Part shown: piece after piece, positions 1-6,490 of the stretch | Layout: each line of letters opens with the position of its first letter | Position numbering within the stretch: position 1 is the first letter of the stretch | Assembly (NCBI GenBank): GCA_026396205.1 | Contig: JAPLXF010000069.1 | Coordinates: 1 to 27,574 of the forward strand | From: Candidatus Moraniibacteriota bacterium | GTDB taxonomy: Bacteria > Patescibacteriota > Minisyncoccia > Moranbacterales > UBA2206 | Direction of reading: 5' to 3' | Length of the DNA: 27,574 nt | The notes under the pieces: model-generated | What the model was told of the DNA's origin: nothing | The model's input: only the letters and a program-made list of their open reading frames with translations | Databases searched by the model: none | Position numbers and translations under genes: made by a program

Positions 1-1029
1 AAATATAACTCCAGTGCAAGTTGCACGCTTGATCCTTTGGATTATACTGACTATTCTGACGGAATCCTAAATCAAGCCGATGCCACCCATAACGGCCAAT
101 ATATCTGCCTTTACGCCGAAGACGCTACTGGCAATAAAAACAACCTGTTTTCATCCAATGATATCAATATTGATTCTTCCGCCCCCGTTCTTAGTAGCGG
201 CTCTCCCTCCGGAACTTTGTCGTCCGTAACTACTTCTACCACACTTTCCCTTTCTACCAGTGAAACCGCCACCTGCAAATATGCAACTACTTCGGGCATT
301 AATTATGCTTCTATGACTGCTTTTACTTCTACCAACGCTACCGAGCATAGCTCCCTTATCACTGGTCTAGCGGCTGGCACCACTTACAGCTACTATTTCA
401 AATGCCAGGATGCCGCTCTCAACGAATCAAGCGAATCAACCCTGTCTTTCTCAATTGCTCCTGAAGAAAATAACATATCGCTCAATTCCATAAAAATCAA
501 GATTGCCAGAGCTACTAATAAATTCAAAGACAAGATTTATTCCTTGAAAAATAAATTCAAACTGAAAGGCGAAGATACTAATTTAGCCAACGGCACCGTC
601 AAGATCTACAAAAATAACAAACTCTGGAAAACTATCATTATTGACGCCCAAGGGGCTTGGAGCAAAATCCTCAAGTTCAAAGATAATTTCTCCGGCTGGC
701 TTAAGATCCGCCAATACGACCAATATGGCACCTTAATGGGCACTAAAAAAGCTAAAATCAAGATAGATACTGAAAAACCCCAATTTACTCAGTTCATCAC
801 CCCATACTACTCAATCTCCAAGGGCCAAAGGCTCTATTGGGAAGCTACGGATAATGAAAAAATAAGCCAATACACAATCTATTTTAACGGCCATATTCAA
901 AACAATGATGAGGCTTACTTTGACATACCCCGCGACACTAAAAACGGCACCTTTATCATCCGGGTCAAAGCTTCTGACCGAGCCGGCAATTCAGAAACTA
1001 AATGGACTTGGGTGAGGGTGGTGGATTAG
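1..1029 (+). CDS. Surface protein with Ig/FN3-like modules (C-terminal part, 5' end outside window)
   Basis: The reading frame is open from base 1, so this is the 3' end of a longer gene; the first in-window start-like codon (TTG at 37) is not a real start. The N-terminal half is rich in Ser/Thr and resembles a fibronectin type III or bacterial Ig-like repeat, with a GLAAGTTYSYYFKCQDAALN-type strand that is typical of such modules. After a basic linker come two more beta-rich stretches ending in DRAGNSETKWTWVRVV, a common ending of Ig-like domains in secreted CPR proteins. No membrane anchor or sorting signal is visible at the C-terminus. The role is probably extracellular adhesion or envelope structure, inferred from domain type only. 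A terminator follows directly. Confidence 0.7.
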   Translation, partial: KYNSSASCTLDPLDYTDYSDGILNQADATHNGQYICLYAEDATGNKNNLFSSNDINIDSSAPVLSSGSPSGTLSSVTTSTTLSLSTSETATCKYATTSGINYASMTAFTSTNATEHSSLITGLAAGTTYSYYFKCQDAALNESSESTLSFSIAPEENNISLNSIKIKIARATNKFKDKIYSLKNKFKLKGEDTNLANGTVKIYKNNKLWKTIIIDAQGAWSKILKFKDNFSGWLKIRQYDQYGTLMGTKKAKIKIDTEKPQFTQFITPYYSISKGQRLYWEATDNEKISQYTIYFNGHIQNNDEAYFDIPRDTKNGTFIIRVKASDRAGNSETKWTWVRVVD

Positions 1030-1037
1030 GATAAAAA

Positions 1038-1076
1038 ATAAAACCAGCCGCTTGCGAGCGGCAGGTTTTTTTATTT
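1038..1076. terminator. Bidirectional intrinsic terminator between the surface protein gene and recR
   Basis: A GCCGCT/AGCGGC stem (1047-1052 with 1057-1062) has a four-base loop, an A-rich left flank and a T-rich right flank. It can therefore terminate the plus-strand surface protein gene and the minus-strand recR. recR's stop codon lies within its right flank. Confidence 0.85.
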
Positions 1077-1680
1077 CAGCTCTCTCCGATTATTCAAGGC
1101 CGAACTTAAAGTAATTTCGTCGGCGTATTCGATGTCGCTGCCGGTGGAAAGACCGCGAGCGAGGCGAGTGAGTTTAACATCATACTCCTGCAATTTTTTC
1201 TTCAAATACAAAGCGGTGGCGTCGCCTTCGGTAGTCGGATTAGTGGCTAAAATAATTTCCTCCGGTTTTTCTTCCTTAATCCGTTTTATAAGTTCCGAAA
1301 TTTTTAAATTCTCGTCTTTTCCGCCAAAAATAACTCCGCCGAGGACATGATAAAGTCCTTTGAAAGTTCCGGTCCGTTCCAGGGAGATGATGTCCAACGG
1401 TTCTTCGACCACACAAACAATTTTTTGATCCCTGTGTAAATCTTTGCAAATTTCACACAAATCATCTTCGGCGATATTGAAACAGCGCCGGCAGGTTTTC
1501 AAATTTTGGATAGCCAGCAAGTAGATCCTGGATAGCCAGCAGGTTTTCCGAAAATTCCTGAAGAGCAGCCTTATTTTGCTTGAATAAATACAAAACCAGC
1601 CGCTCGGCCATTTTCGGCCCGACCGAGGGCAAAGCCGCAAAATTTTCTATCAATTTCCTGAATGGCTTGGGATAGCTCAT
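1071..1680 (-). pseudogene. recR: Recombination protein RecR, frameshifted by a 22-bp duplication
   Basis: RecR loads RecA together with RecF/RecO at gaps and is normally about 200 aa. The first frame (from ATG at 1680) carries the helix-hairpin-helix region (YPKPFRKLIENFAALPSVGPK). The rest of the protein lies in another frame: the C4 zinc finger CRRCFNIAEDDLCEIC, then the Toprim region with VVEEPLDIISLE, YHVLGG, ILATNPTTEGDATALY and the C-terminal EYADEITLSSALNNRREL. At the switch point a 12-13 nt motif occurs twice, 22 bp apart (from 1508 and 1530). Removing one 22-bp unit joins both frames into an intact 195-aa RecR that aligns along the whole family without large gaps. The gene is therefore either freshly broken or carries an assembly or sequencing duplication. 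Identity is certain; functional state is not. Confidence 0.9.
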
Positions 1681-1704
1681 ATACCCATTTTACTGGAAAA
1701 AAAG

Positions 1705-1745
1705 AAAAAAGCCAGTGTGATGTAATAATTGCCACTGGCTTAATT
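1705..1745 (-). terminator. Intrinsic terminator after the 55-aa minus-strand ORF
   Basis: GCCAGTG (1711-1717) pairs perfectly with CACTGGC (1733-1739). On the minus strand the stem is followed by a T-rich tract opposite the A-run at 1697-1710; on the plus strand a weaker T-tract also follows. Confidence 0.75.
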
Positions 1746-1757
1746 TTTTAATAAAAA

Positions 1758-1925
1758 TCAGAAAAATTTTCTTCTGCCTAAAAACATCCGATTAAATTTT
1801 CTCCGGGCTGATTGGGTATTCCGGAAAGGATGTAGGAAAATGTCCCTTGTATCTTTTTTTTCTTGTTTAGGTTCAGTTGAACCGCTTGGATTAGTTTTTT
1901 CTTCCTCCGTATTTTTTTCTTTCAT
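1758..1925 (-). CDS. Small hypothetical protein, 55 aa
   Basis: An ATG at 1925 is preceded on the minus strand by GAAAGGGG, a plausible Shine-Dalgarno at 7-nt spacing. The frame runs to TGA at 1758 and is followed at once by an intrinsic terminator. The N-terminal half is hydrophilic and low-complexity (Lys/Glu/Thr/Pro, KEKNTEEEKTNPSG), so probably disordered. The C-terminal half is strongly basic and aromatic (SARRKFNRMFLGRRKFF), which could contact nucleic acid or membrane surface. There is no cysteine and no signal peptide. It sits between recR and dnaB on the same strand. No family is recognised. The complete expression signals are the main support; coding is likely but unproven. Confidence 0.5.
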   Translation of the reverse strand: MKEKNTEEEKTNPSGSTEPKQEKKDTRDIFLHPFRNTQSARRKFNRMFLGRRKFF

Positions 1926-2007
1926 CTAGAAACCCCTTTCTTATGAACTTTTTAAGTTGCTAAATTATAATAAAAACTTTGACTTTTGACTTTTGAGATT
2001 TGAATTT

Positions 2008-3372
2008 TTATTCGGTGTGTGCTTTTTCCAGTGACTTGAAAGTCGTGGAATTTTCGTTGAAATACAAACTGAATTTGCCGACCGGGCCGTTGCGATGCTT
2101 GGCAACATGGATTTCCACAATATTTTTATTGGGTGTATCGGGCTTCTCGCGGTCTTCGCGGTAGAGAAACATCACGATATCGGCGTCCTGCTCAATGGAA
2201 CCGGACTCTCGCAAATCTGATAATTTTGGAATTTGCGGGCTGCGGGATTCCACCGCGCGGGACAACTGCGACAAAGCAACGATAGGAATATTTAATTCTT
2301 TGGCCAGCTGCTTTAAGGCGCGGGAAATTTCGGAAATTTCATTGACGCGGTTATCGCTGCCGCCGCCGGAACGGCCTTCCATCAATTGAAGATAGTCAAC
2401 AATAATCACGCCGACTTTATGTTCGGCTTGGAGACGCCTCGCCATAGTGCGGATTTCCATCACATTGGCCGAACCGGTATCATCGATAAAAATTGGCGCT
2501 TCGGATAAAATGCCCATAGCTTCGCCGATCCGCTGGAAATCATCGTCGCCTTCGCCGGATTTCAGCCGGCCGGTGCGCAGCCGCCATAAATCCACGCCGG
2601 ACTCGGCCGCCAGCATCCTGTCTATCAATTGGTCGGAAGACATTTCCAAAGAAAAAATTCCCACCGGCACTTTTTCTTTGACGCCGATTTGGCGGGCCAG
2701 ATCCAGGGCCAGCGTAGTTTTTCCGATAGACGGCCGGGAGGCGACAATAATTAAATCGGATTTCTGGAAGCCGGCCAGAATATTGTCCATATCCGGAAAG
2801 CCGGTCGGCACGCCGCGCAGTTTATGGTCGCCCTTATGCAGTTCGTCAATGCGATTAAAAGCGTCTTCCAAAATGGTTTTAATTGGCACGAAATCCTGCT
2901 TGATATATTTTTGGGAAACGGAAAAAAGTTTCTGTTCGGCTTCGTCCAGAATTTTTTCCACATCTTCCGATTCATTGTAGCCCAATTCCACGATTTCACT
3001 GGCGGTGATTATGAGTTTTCTTAAAGTGGATTTTTTCTGGACGACTTTGGCGTAGTGTTCAATGTTGGAAGTGGAAGCGACAGCGTTGACTAAAGAAGTC
3101 AGATAACTGGAACCGCCGATTTTTTCCAGTTGGTTTTTTTCTTCCAAGCGGTTGGAAAGGGAAAGCACGTCAATCGGCTCGCGCTTTTCATACAGTTCCA
3201 CCATGGCTTCATAGATCAGATTGTGGTCGTCTTTGTAAAAATCGCCGATGCGGATCAGGTTGGCAACTTTAATGATGGCGTCTTTGTCCAGCATCAAAGC
3301 GCCGAGCACCGAACGTTCAGCGTCAATATTCTGCGGGGGAACTTTGAGGTCAGTTTTTGCTGCTTGAGGCAT
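2008..3372 (-). CDS. dnaB: Replicative DNA helicase DnaB
   Basis: DnaB is the hexameric 5'-3' helicase that unwinds the replication fork and recruits primase. At 454 aa this is the usual length. The N-terminal primase-interacting domain begins with PPQNIDAERSVLGALMLD. A linker and the RecA-like domain follow, with Walker A ASRPSIGKTT near residues 211-220, EMSSDQL after it, Walker B VGVIIVDYLQLM near 320, and the ALSQLSRAVESR and DLRESGSIEQDADIVMFLYR motifs. No intein is present. The ATG at 3372 gives a standard N-terminus; no strong SD lies before it. The gene has its own promoter about 200 bp upstream and is separated from its downstream neighbour by an 80-bp gap. Confidence 0.97.
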   Translation of the reverse strand: MPQAAKTDLKVPPQNIDAERSVLGALMLDKDAIIKVANLIRIGDFYKDDHNLIYEAMVELYEKREPIDVLSLSNRLEEKNQLEKIGGSSYLTSLVNAVASTSNIEHYAKVVQKKSTLRKLIITASEIVELGYNESEDVEKILDEAEQKLFSVSQKYIKQDFVPIKTILEDAFNRIDELHKGDHKLRGVPTGFPDMDNILAGFQKSDLIIVASRPSIGKTTLALDLARQIGVKEKVPVGIFSLEMSSDQLIDRMLAAESGVDLWRLRTGRLKSGEGDDDFQRIGEAMGILSEAPIFIDDTGSANVMEIRTMARRLQAEHKVGVIIVDYLQLMEGRSGGGSDNRVNEISEISRALKQLAKELNIPIVALSQLSRAVESRSPQIPKLSDLRESGSIEQDADIVMFLYREDREKPDTPNKNIVEIHVAKHRNGPVGKFSLYFNENSTTFKSLEKAHTE

Positions 3373-3423
3373 AATTTTGTTTGAAATAATTTTTTTGTGT
3401 CAATATTTCTTAAGAGTTCATCA

Positions 3424-3456
3424 AATTTTTAATTTTTAATTTTTAATTTTTAATCA
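3424..3456. repeat. Short tandem AT-rich repeat in the dnaB leader
   Basis: About four copies of a 7-nt AATTTTT unit lie head to tail. The surrounding 3373-3632 is AT-rich with further AAATTAG-type short repeats and no coding frame. Besides this repeat the gap holds only the dnaB promoter. Confidence 0.7.
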
Positions 3457-3565
3457 ATGTCCAATACTTCAATGTCGAATTTTAAAATTTTTTCATTAGA
3501 AATTAGGATTTGATTAGAAATTCTTAATTAGAAATTAGTAATTTATGCCGGCTTTTAGTATTTAG

Positions 3566-3593
3566 ATTATATCAGCCAGCCAACTAAACGCAA
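3566..3593 (-). promoter_or_regulatory. Probable sigma70 promoter of dnaB
   Basis: On the minus strand, TTGCGT (3593-3588) and a consensus TATAAT (3571-3566) are 16 bp apart. This would give dnaB a leader of about 190 nt running through the AT-rich repeat tract. Confidence 0.5.
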
Positions 3594-3632
3594 CTTAATT
3601 TTAAGCCCAATTTATCCCGTCTTTATGAACAT

Positions 3633-3661
3633 TTGACAAAGCGGTTTTTGTTTGATATAAT
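3633..3661 (+). promoter_or_regulatory. Consensus sigma70 promoter
   Basis: A perfect TTGACA (3633-3638), a 17-bp spacer and a perfect TATAAT (3656-3661) drive the orphan gene at 3740. This is among the strongest promoters in the window. Confidence 0.9.
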
Positions 3662-3739
3662 AGGGTGTTCTGAAATGTAAGAAAGTATTATTAACAATCA
3701 ACAACTAAAGACAAACTCACAACAAAGGAGGAATGTGTC

Positions 3740-4324
3740 ATGAAGAAAAAGGCAATAGTAATCATCGCAATCATGTTTCTGTGTTTTTCGGGAATAGCTT
3801 CTGCAGTTCAAATCACAGTCGATCTTGATAAAATGAGCTCACAGGAGGCAGCCCATGTTCTAGAGGTAAAAAAGAATTCAGAGGCAAAAAAAGAAGAAGT
3901 GAAAACAGTGATTCCAACATCACCAGACAAAATGGAGGCATGGGTAAATCTGGGAGAAAAAATAGGCAAAGCCATCGGTGCTATCTGTAAAGAGCTGAAT
4001 ACTGGAGTCAATGATTTCATCAAGACACCGGTTGGTAAAATTGCCATGGTTCTGATTATTTGGAAAGCCATAGGGCATGAACTCTGGAGCATTTTCGGAG
4101 GAACGTTGAGTTGGATTATATTGTCAGCAATCATTATGTGGTCTTTCAGGTTCTTTCACATGCCAGAACGAGTTGAAGATCAAGAAAAGGAAGGAAAAAA
4201 AGTTATAAGGTATATAGAAAAATACAAATTTAATTCGAATGAAGCAAAATGTTATTCAGCCGCAGTGCATATTGTATGTTTTGCTATTGTAACAATAGCC
4301 TGCATGGTAATTGTTTTTGGTTAA
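3740..4324 (+). CDS. Secreted/membrane protein of unknown function, 194 aa
   Basis: The ATG follows an AAAGGAGG Shine-Dalgarno at ideal spacing. The first 22 residues (MKKKAIVIIAIMFLCFSGIASA) form a classical Sec signal peptide with an A-S-A cleavage site. A charged Lys/Glu stretch follows, then two hydrophobic segments (near residues 98-112 and 115-137, the latter Trp-rich), a basic cytoplasm-like stretch (EDQEKEGKKVIRYIEKYKF) and a final membrane segment (AAVHIVCFAIVTIACMVIVFG). It is transcribed alone, with its own consensus promoter and terminator, between oppositely oriented housekeeping genes. No family is recognised. The layout suggests an envelope protein; the strong signals suggest high expression. 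Confidence 0.8.
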   Translation: MKKKAIVIIAIMFLCFSGIASAVQITVDLDKMSSQEAAHVLEVKKNSEAKKEEVKTVIPTSPDKMEAWVNLGEKIGKAIGAICKELNTGVNDFIKTPVGKIAMVLIIWKAIGHELWSIFGGTLSWIILSAIIMWSFRFFHMPERVEDQEKEGKKVIRYIEKYKFNSNEAKCYSAAVHIVCFAIVTIACMVIVFG

Positions 4325-4340
4325 AGAATAAGAGCAGATT

Positions 4341-4375
4341 AGCTCAGGGTAGATTCATTACCCTGGGCTTTTTTT
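4341..4375 (+). terminator. Intrinsic terminator
   Basis: AGCTCAGGGTA (4341-4351) pairs with TACCCTGGGCT (4359-4369), with one T-G wobble, followed by seven T. It ends the orphan gene at 3740 and abuts the dus stop codon on the other strand. Confidence 0.9.
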
Positions 4376-5486
4376 ATCCCAAAATTTCTTTAATTTCCTT
4401 GACGCTTTTGACTAAAACCAATTTTCTCCGGAGTTTCCCGGCGCCGGGGAAGCCTTTGACATACCAAGCCAAATGCTTGCGGATTTCAAACATGCCTCTT
4501 TTGCCTTTGGTTTTGTATAAAAGTTGGGCGTGGCGGATGGCGATTTTTTCGATTTGCTCCCACCTCTCTGTCCTTTTGGGACATCTCCCCTCGGGCAGGG
4601 GAGAAAGTTTGTATTTGATTTCATTAAAAATAAACGGCCGGCCGAGAGCGCCTCTGGCAATCCCAATGCCGTCAATTTCCGACCAGTTTTGCAAAACTTC
4701 CAGCGCTTTTTCCGGCGTGTCAATTCCGCCGTTGGCCATGACAATTTTATTGGGAATTATTTTTTTAATTTCCGCAACAATTTCAAAATCTACTTTTCCC
4801 GTAAACTTGCCTTCATAAGTCCGGCCGTGGACCATGACCGCCGAAAAAGGTAAGTCTTTAACATTTTTGATAAATTCTAACGCGTCAGTGGAATTTACCC
4901 CGTTAAATTGTTCGTCTTGGCGAACACCCCGCTTTAGCGGGTATTTAACGGGGCCAATTCCCGCGCGGATTTTTAAAGAAACGGGGAGTTTAGTATTGTC
5001 ACAGACCGCCTTTATAATTTCCCGCGCTAATTTTTTCTGCGGCATCAGCGCGCAGCCGGAACCGTGGCCGAAAACTTTTTTCGCCGGACAGCCAAAATTG
5101 ATATCAATCCCATCCGGAATTAAATCCTCCCCCTTTGTAAAAGGGGGACTAAGGGGGATTTTTAAAATCCCTCTGCCCTTCGGGCATCTCCCTTTTACAA
5201 AGGGAGAAAAATTAGCCGGATCGGAAAGTATCTGAGCGGCTTTAGCGAAATGCTCCGGCACTTTACCAAATAATTGCACCACAAACGGCCGTTCGCTTTT
5301 ATTAAATTCCAAAAGCTCCAAAGTTTTCTTCGGATTAAAGAATAAAGCCGTAGCGCTGGCCATTTCGCTATAAACCACATCCGCGCCGTTCTCGCGGCAA
5401 ATCTGCCGAAACGCGCTGTCAGTCACGCCGGCCATGGGCGCTAAAGCCAAAAGCGGTTTTTCGATTGTCTTCCAGAAGTTTTTCAT
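4374..5486 (-). CDS. dus: tRNA-dihydrouridine synthase (DusB-like) with three repeat-derived inserts
   Basis: Dus enzymes reduce uridine in tRNA D-loops with FMN and NADPH. Family motifs are clear: LALAPMAGVTDSAFR near residue 14, DGIDINFGCPAKKV with catalytic Cys133, SLKIRAG near 170, VMVHGRTYEGKFTG near 218, MANGGIDTPEKA near 250 and GIARGALGRPFIF near 275. The protein is 370 aa against about 320 for relatives. The excess lies in three loops: about residues 93-121, 178-198 and 294-309. Each is encoded by a palindromic repeat (5126-5208, 4898-4953, 4560-4611) inserted in frame. Inserts 1 and 3 share SP-x3-GRCPK-x-R, so they belong to one repeat family. Motifs on both sides of every insert remain intact, so the enzyme is probably active. 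Its ATG overlaps the stop of the upstream methyltransferase (ATGA), so the two are translationally coupled. Confidence 0.93.
   Translation of the reverse strand: MKNFWKTIEKPLLALAPMAGVTDSAFRQICRENGADVVYSEMASATALFFNPKKTLELLEFNKSERPFVVQLFGKVPEHFAKAAQILSDPANFSPFVKGRCPKGRGILKIPLSPPFTKGEDLIPDGIDINFGCPAKKVFGHGSGCALMPQKKLAREIIKAVCDNTKLPVSLKIRAGIGPVKYPLKRGVRQDEQFNGVNSTDALEFIKNVKDLPFSAVMVHGRTYEGKFTGKVDFEIVAEIKKIIPNKIVMANGGIDTPEKALEVLQNWSEIDGIGIARGALGRPFIFNEIKYKLSPLPEGRCPKRTERWEQIEKIAIRHAQLLYKTKGKRGMFEIRKHLAWYVKGFPGAGKLRRKLVLVKSVKEIKEILG
4560..4611. repeat. Palindromic repeat inside dus (insert 3)
   Basis: There are two adjacent hairpins: TGTCC/GGACA (4569-4573 with 4579-4583) and CTCCCC/GGGGAG (4585-4590 with 4598-4603). 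In dus it encodes SPLPEGRCPKRTERW, which matches the translation of the larger repeat at 5126-5208. Confidence 0.75.
4898..4953. repeat. Three-way-junction palindrome inside dus (insert 2)
   Basis: The outer stem CCCCGTTAAAT (4898-4908) pairs with ATTTAACGGGG (4943-4953), 11 perfect pairs. The interior is filled exactly by two hairpins: TGTTCG-6nt-CGAACA (4909-4926) and CCCGCT/AGCGGG inside 4927-4942. Essentially no base is unpaired at the junction. It encodes about 20 extra residues of Dus in frame. Confidence 0.85.
5126..5208. repeat. Multi-hairpin repeat inside dus (insert 1)
   Basis: Four hairpins lie in series: CCCCCTTT/AAAGGGGG (5129-5147), GGGAT/ATCCC (5155-5171), TGCCC/GGGCA (5174-5186) and CTCCCTTT/AAAGGGAG (5188-5206). 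The first and last hairpins are inverted copies of each other, giving a transposon-like symmetry. The repeat is read in frame as about 28 residues of Dus. Confidence 0.8.
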
Positions 5487-6262
5487 TTTTGTGCGATTAT
5501 AATCAGAGAGTCTTTTAACGGCGGAATTTGTTTAGCGGGCAGAGCCAGCAGTTTTAAAATATTAAATAATTTATTTGGATAATGCCGGAAGCTTGTTAAA
5601 GGATAAAAATATTCATTTTTCGCAAGCGAGCCGACATTAGCGTAGAAATTTATAGTTTCAGAGCTTAATATTTTTATTCGCGACTGGCTGATTATTTTAT
5701 TTAATTCTTTTTCAACATATTCATAGACATGACCGTGACCATCTTTTGCTTTCTCAATCATATTTGACCTGCGCAACTTATTGTGTAAAGAATTCCGATT
5801 GGGAGTCGTGAGTATGAGCAGGCCGTCGGGTTTTAATATTCTTTCAATTTCAGAAAAAAAAGAGCTTGAATTTTTCGGATTAAGATGCTCGATGACCTCG
5901 CTGGCAACTACATAGTTGCAATAGTTATCTTTGCAGGGAAATATTAATGGGTTGCTGTTCAAATCATATTGCCAAAAATCTTTAAAATAATCGGTCAAGT
6001 TTATCCTTTCGGGTTTCATATCTATTCCGGATACTTCCATGCCGGCTAGGCTTAATGCAAATGCTAAATAGCCCGGCCAAACCCCAATTTCTAAAACAGT
6101 TTCTTTTTTATTTTTATTAATCTTTCTTTTCAGCAAATAATTAATAATAAAGAGAAAGCGATAATAATGCAAAGCAGAATACCACTTGGTCGGGCCGATC
6201 TTATTTACAGATTTGTCTAAAAAAGTAGCAACAGATGAACTTGGCATATTAGGCGATATCAT
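5483..6262 (-). CDS. Class I SAM-dependent methyltransferase, 259 aa
   Basis: A Rossmann-fold methyltransferase of the Methyltransf_11/23 type. Motif I is VLEIGVWPGYLAFALSLAG, followed by the acidic VSGIDMKPERI, the EVIEHL motif near the middle and LKPDGLLILTTPNRNSLHN after it. The motif I Trp-Pro replaces the more usual Gly-x-Gly pattern, so SAM binding may be slightly altered. The C-terminal 80 residues show no known domain. The substrate cannot be read from sequence; small molecules, lipids or glycans are all possible for this clan. The gene lies directly upstream of dus and overlaps it by four bases (ATGA). An intrinsic terminator separates it from the cysS unit, but no promoter was identified in the short gap. 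Confidence 0.85.
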   Translation of the reverse strand: MISPNMPSSSVATFLDKSVNKIGPTKWYSALHYYRFLFIINYLLKRKINKNKKETVLEIGVWPGYLAFALSLAGMEVSGIDMKPERINLTDYFKDFWQYDLNSNPLIFPCKDNYCNYVVASEVIEHLNPKNSSSFFSEIERILKPDGLLILTTPNRNSLHNKLRRSNMIEKAKDGHGHVYEYVEKELNKIISQSRIKILSSETINFYANVGSLAKNEYFYPLTSFRHYPNKLFNILKLLALPAKQIPPLKDSLIIIAQK

Positions 6263-6288
6263 ATTTGATTTTTTCCATAATTTTTCAT

Positions 6289-6312
6289 AAAAAAAATCCT
6301 TTTCATAAGGAT
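6289..6312 (-). terminator. Intrinsic terminator of the cysS unit
   Basis: On the minus strand ATCCTT and AAGGAT (6312-6307 with 6301-6296) enclose a 5-nt loop and are followed by a T-run opposite A6289-6296. It lies just after the 48-aa ORF and before the methyltransferase start. Confidence 0.7.
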
Positions 6313-6343
6313 AGCATCAGAATTTTTAATTGCCAACTAAAGG

Positions 6344-6490
6344 CTAATGTTTTCTTAGCTCGATTTTTATTTCCCCATCTTCCAGATCTTCCACTAAAAA
6401 ACCCAGCTTGCGGATGTCCTTTTTCAAATCATCCACTTTTTCTTCCGGAGTTTTGTATTTCTGTTGGTTAGTTTTTGTATCTCTATTCAT
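6344..6490 (-). CDS. Small hypothetical protein coupled to cysS, 48 aa
   Basis: The ATG at 6490 overlaps the cysS TGA in an ATGA arrangement, so translation is likely coupled. An AAGAAG purine tract lies just upstream. The product (MNRDTKTNQQKYKTPEEKV, then a Lys/Asp-rich helix and an acidic tail) begins with a polar stretch and continues as an amphipathic helix, DDLKKDIRKLGFLVEDLEDGEIKI, with no membrane segment or cysteine. Such a short charged helix could be a protein-binding peptide, but no family is recognised. The overlap geometry and the terminator directly after its stop make a real gene likely. Confidence 0.6.
   Translation of the reverse strand: MNRDTKTNQQKYKTPEEKVDDLKKDIRKLGFLVEDLEDGEIKIELRKH

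Noticed and set aside
1480..1560. Programmed ribosomal frameshift in recR
   Set aside because: No slippery heptamer or stimulatory stem is apparent, and the 22-bp duplication fully explains the frame change.
2447..2980. 177-aa open frame antisense to dnaB
   Set aside because: The dnaB frame is certain by conserved motifs; the antisense frame is a composition shadow.
3400..3630. Replication origin near dnaB
   Set aside because: AT-rich tandem words exist, but no cluster of DnaA boxes (TTATNCACA) is present and dnaA or dnaN are absent.
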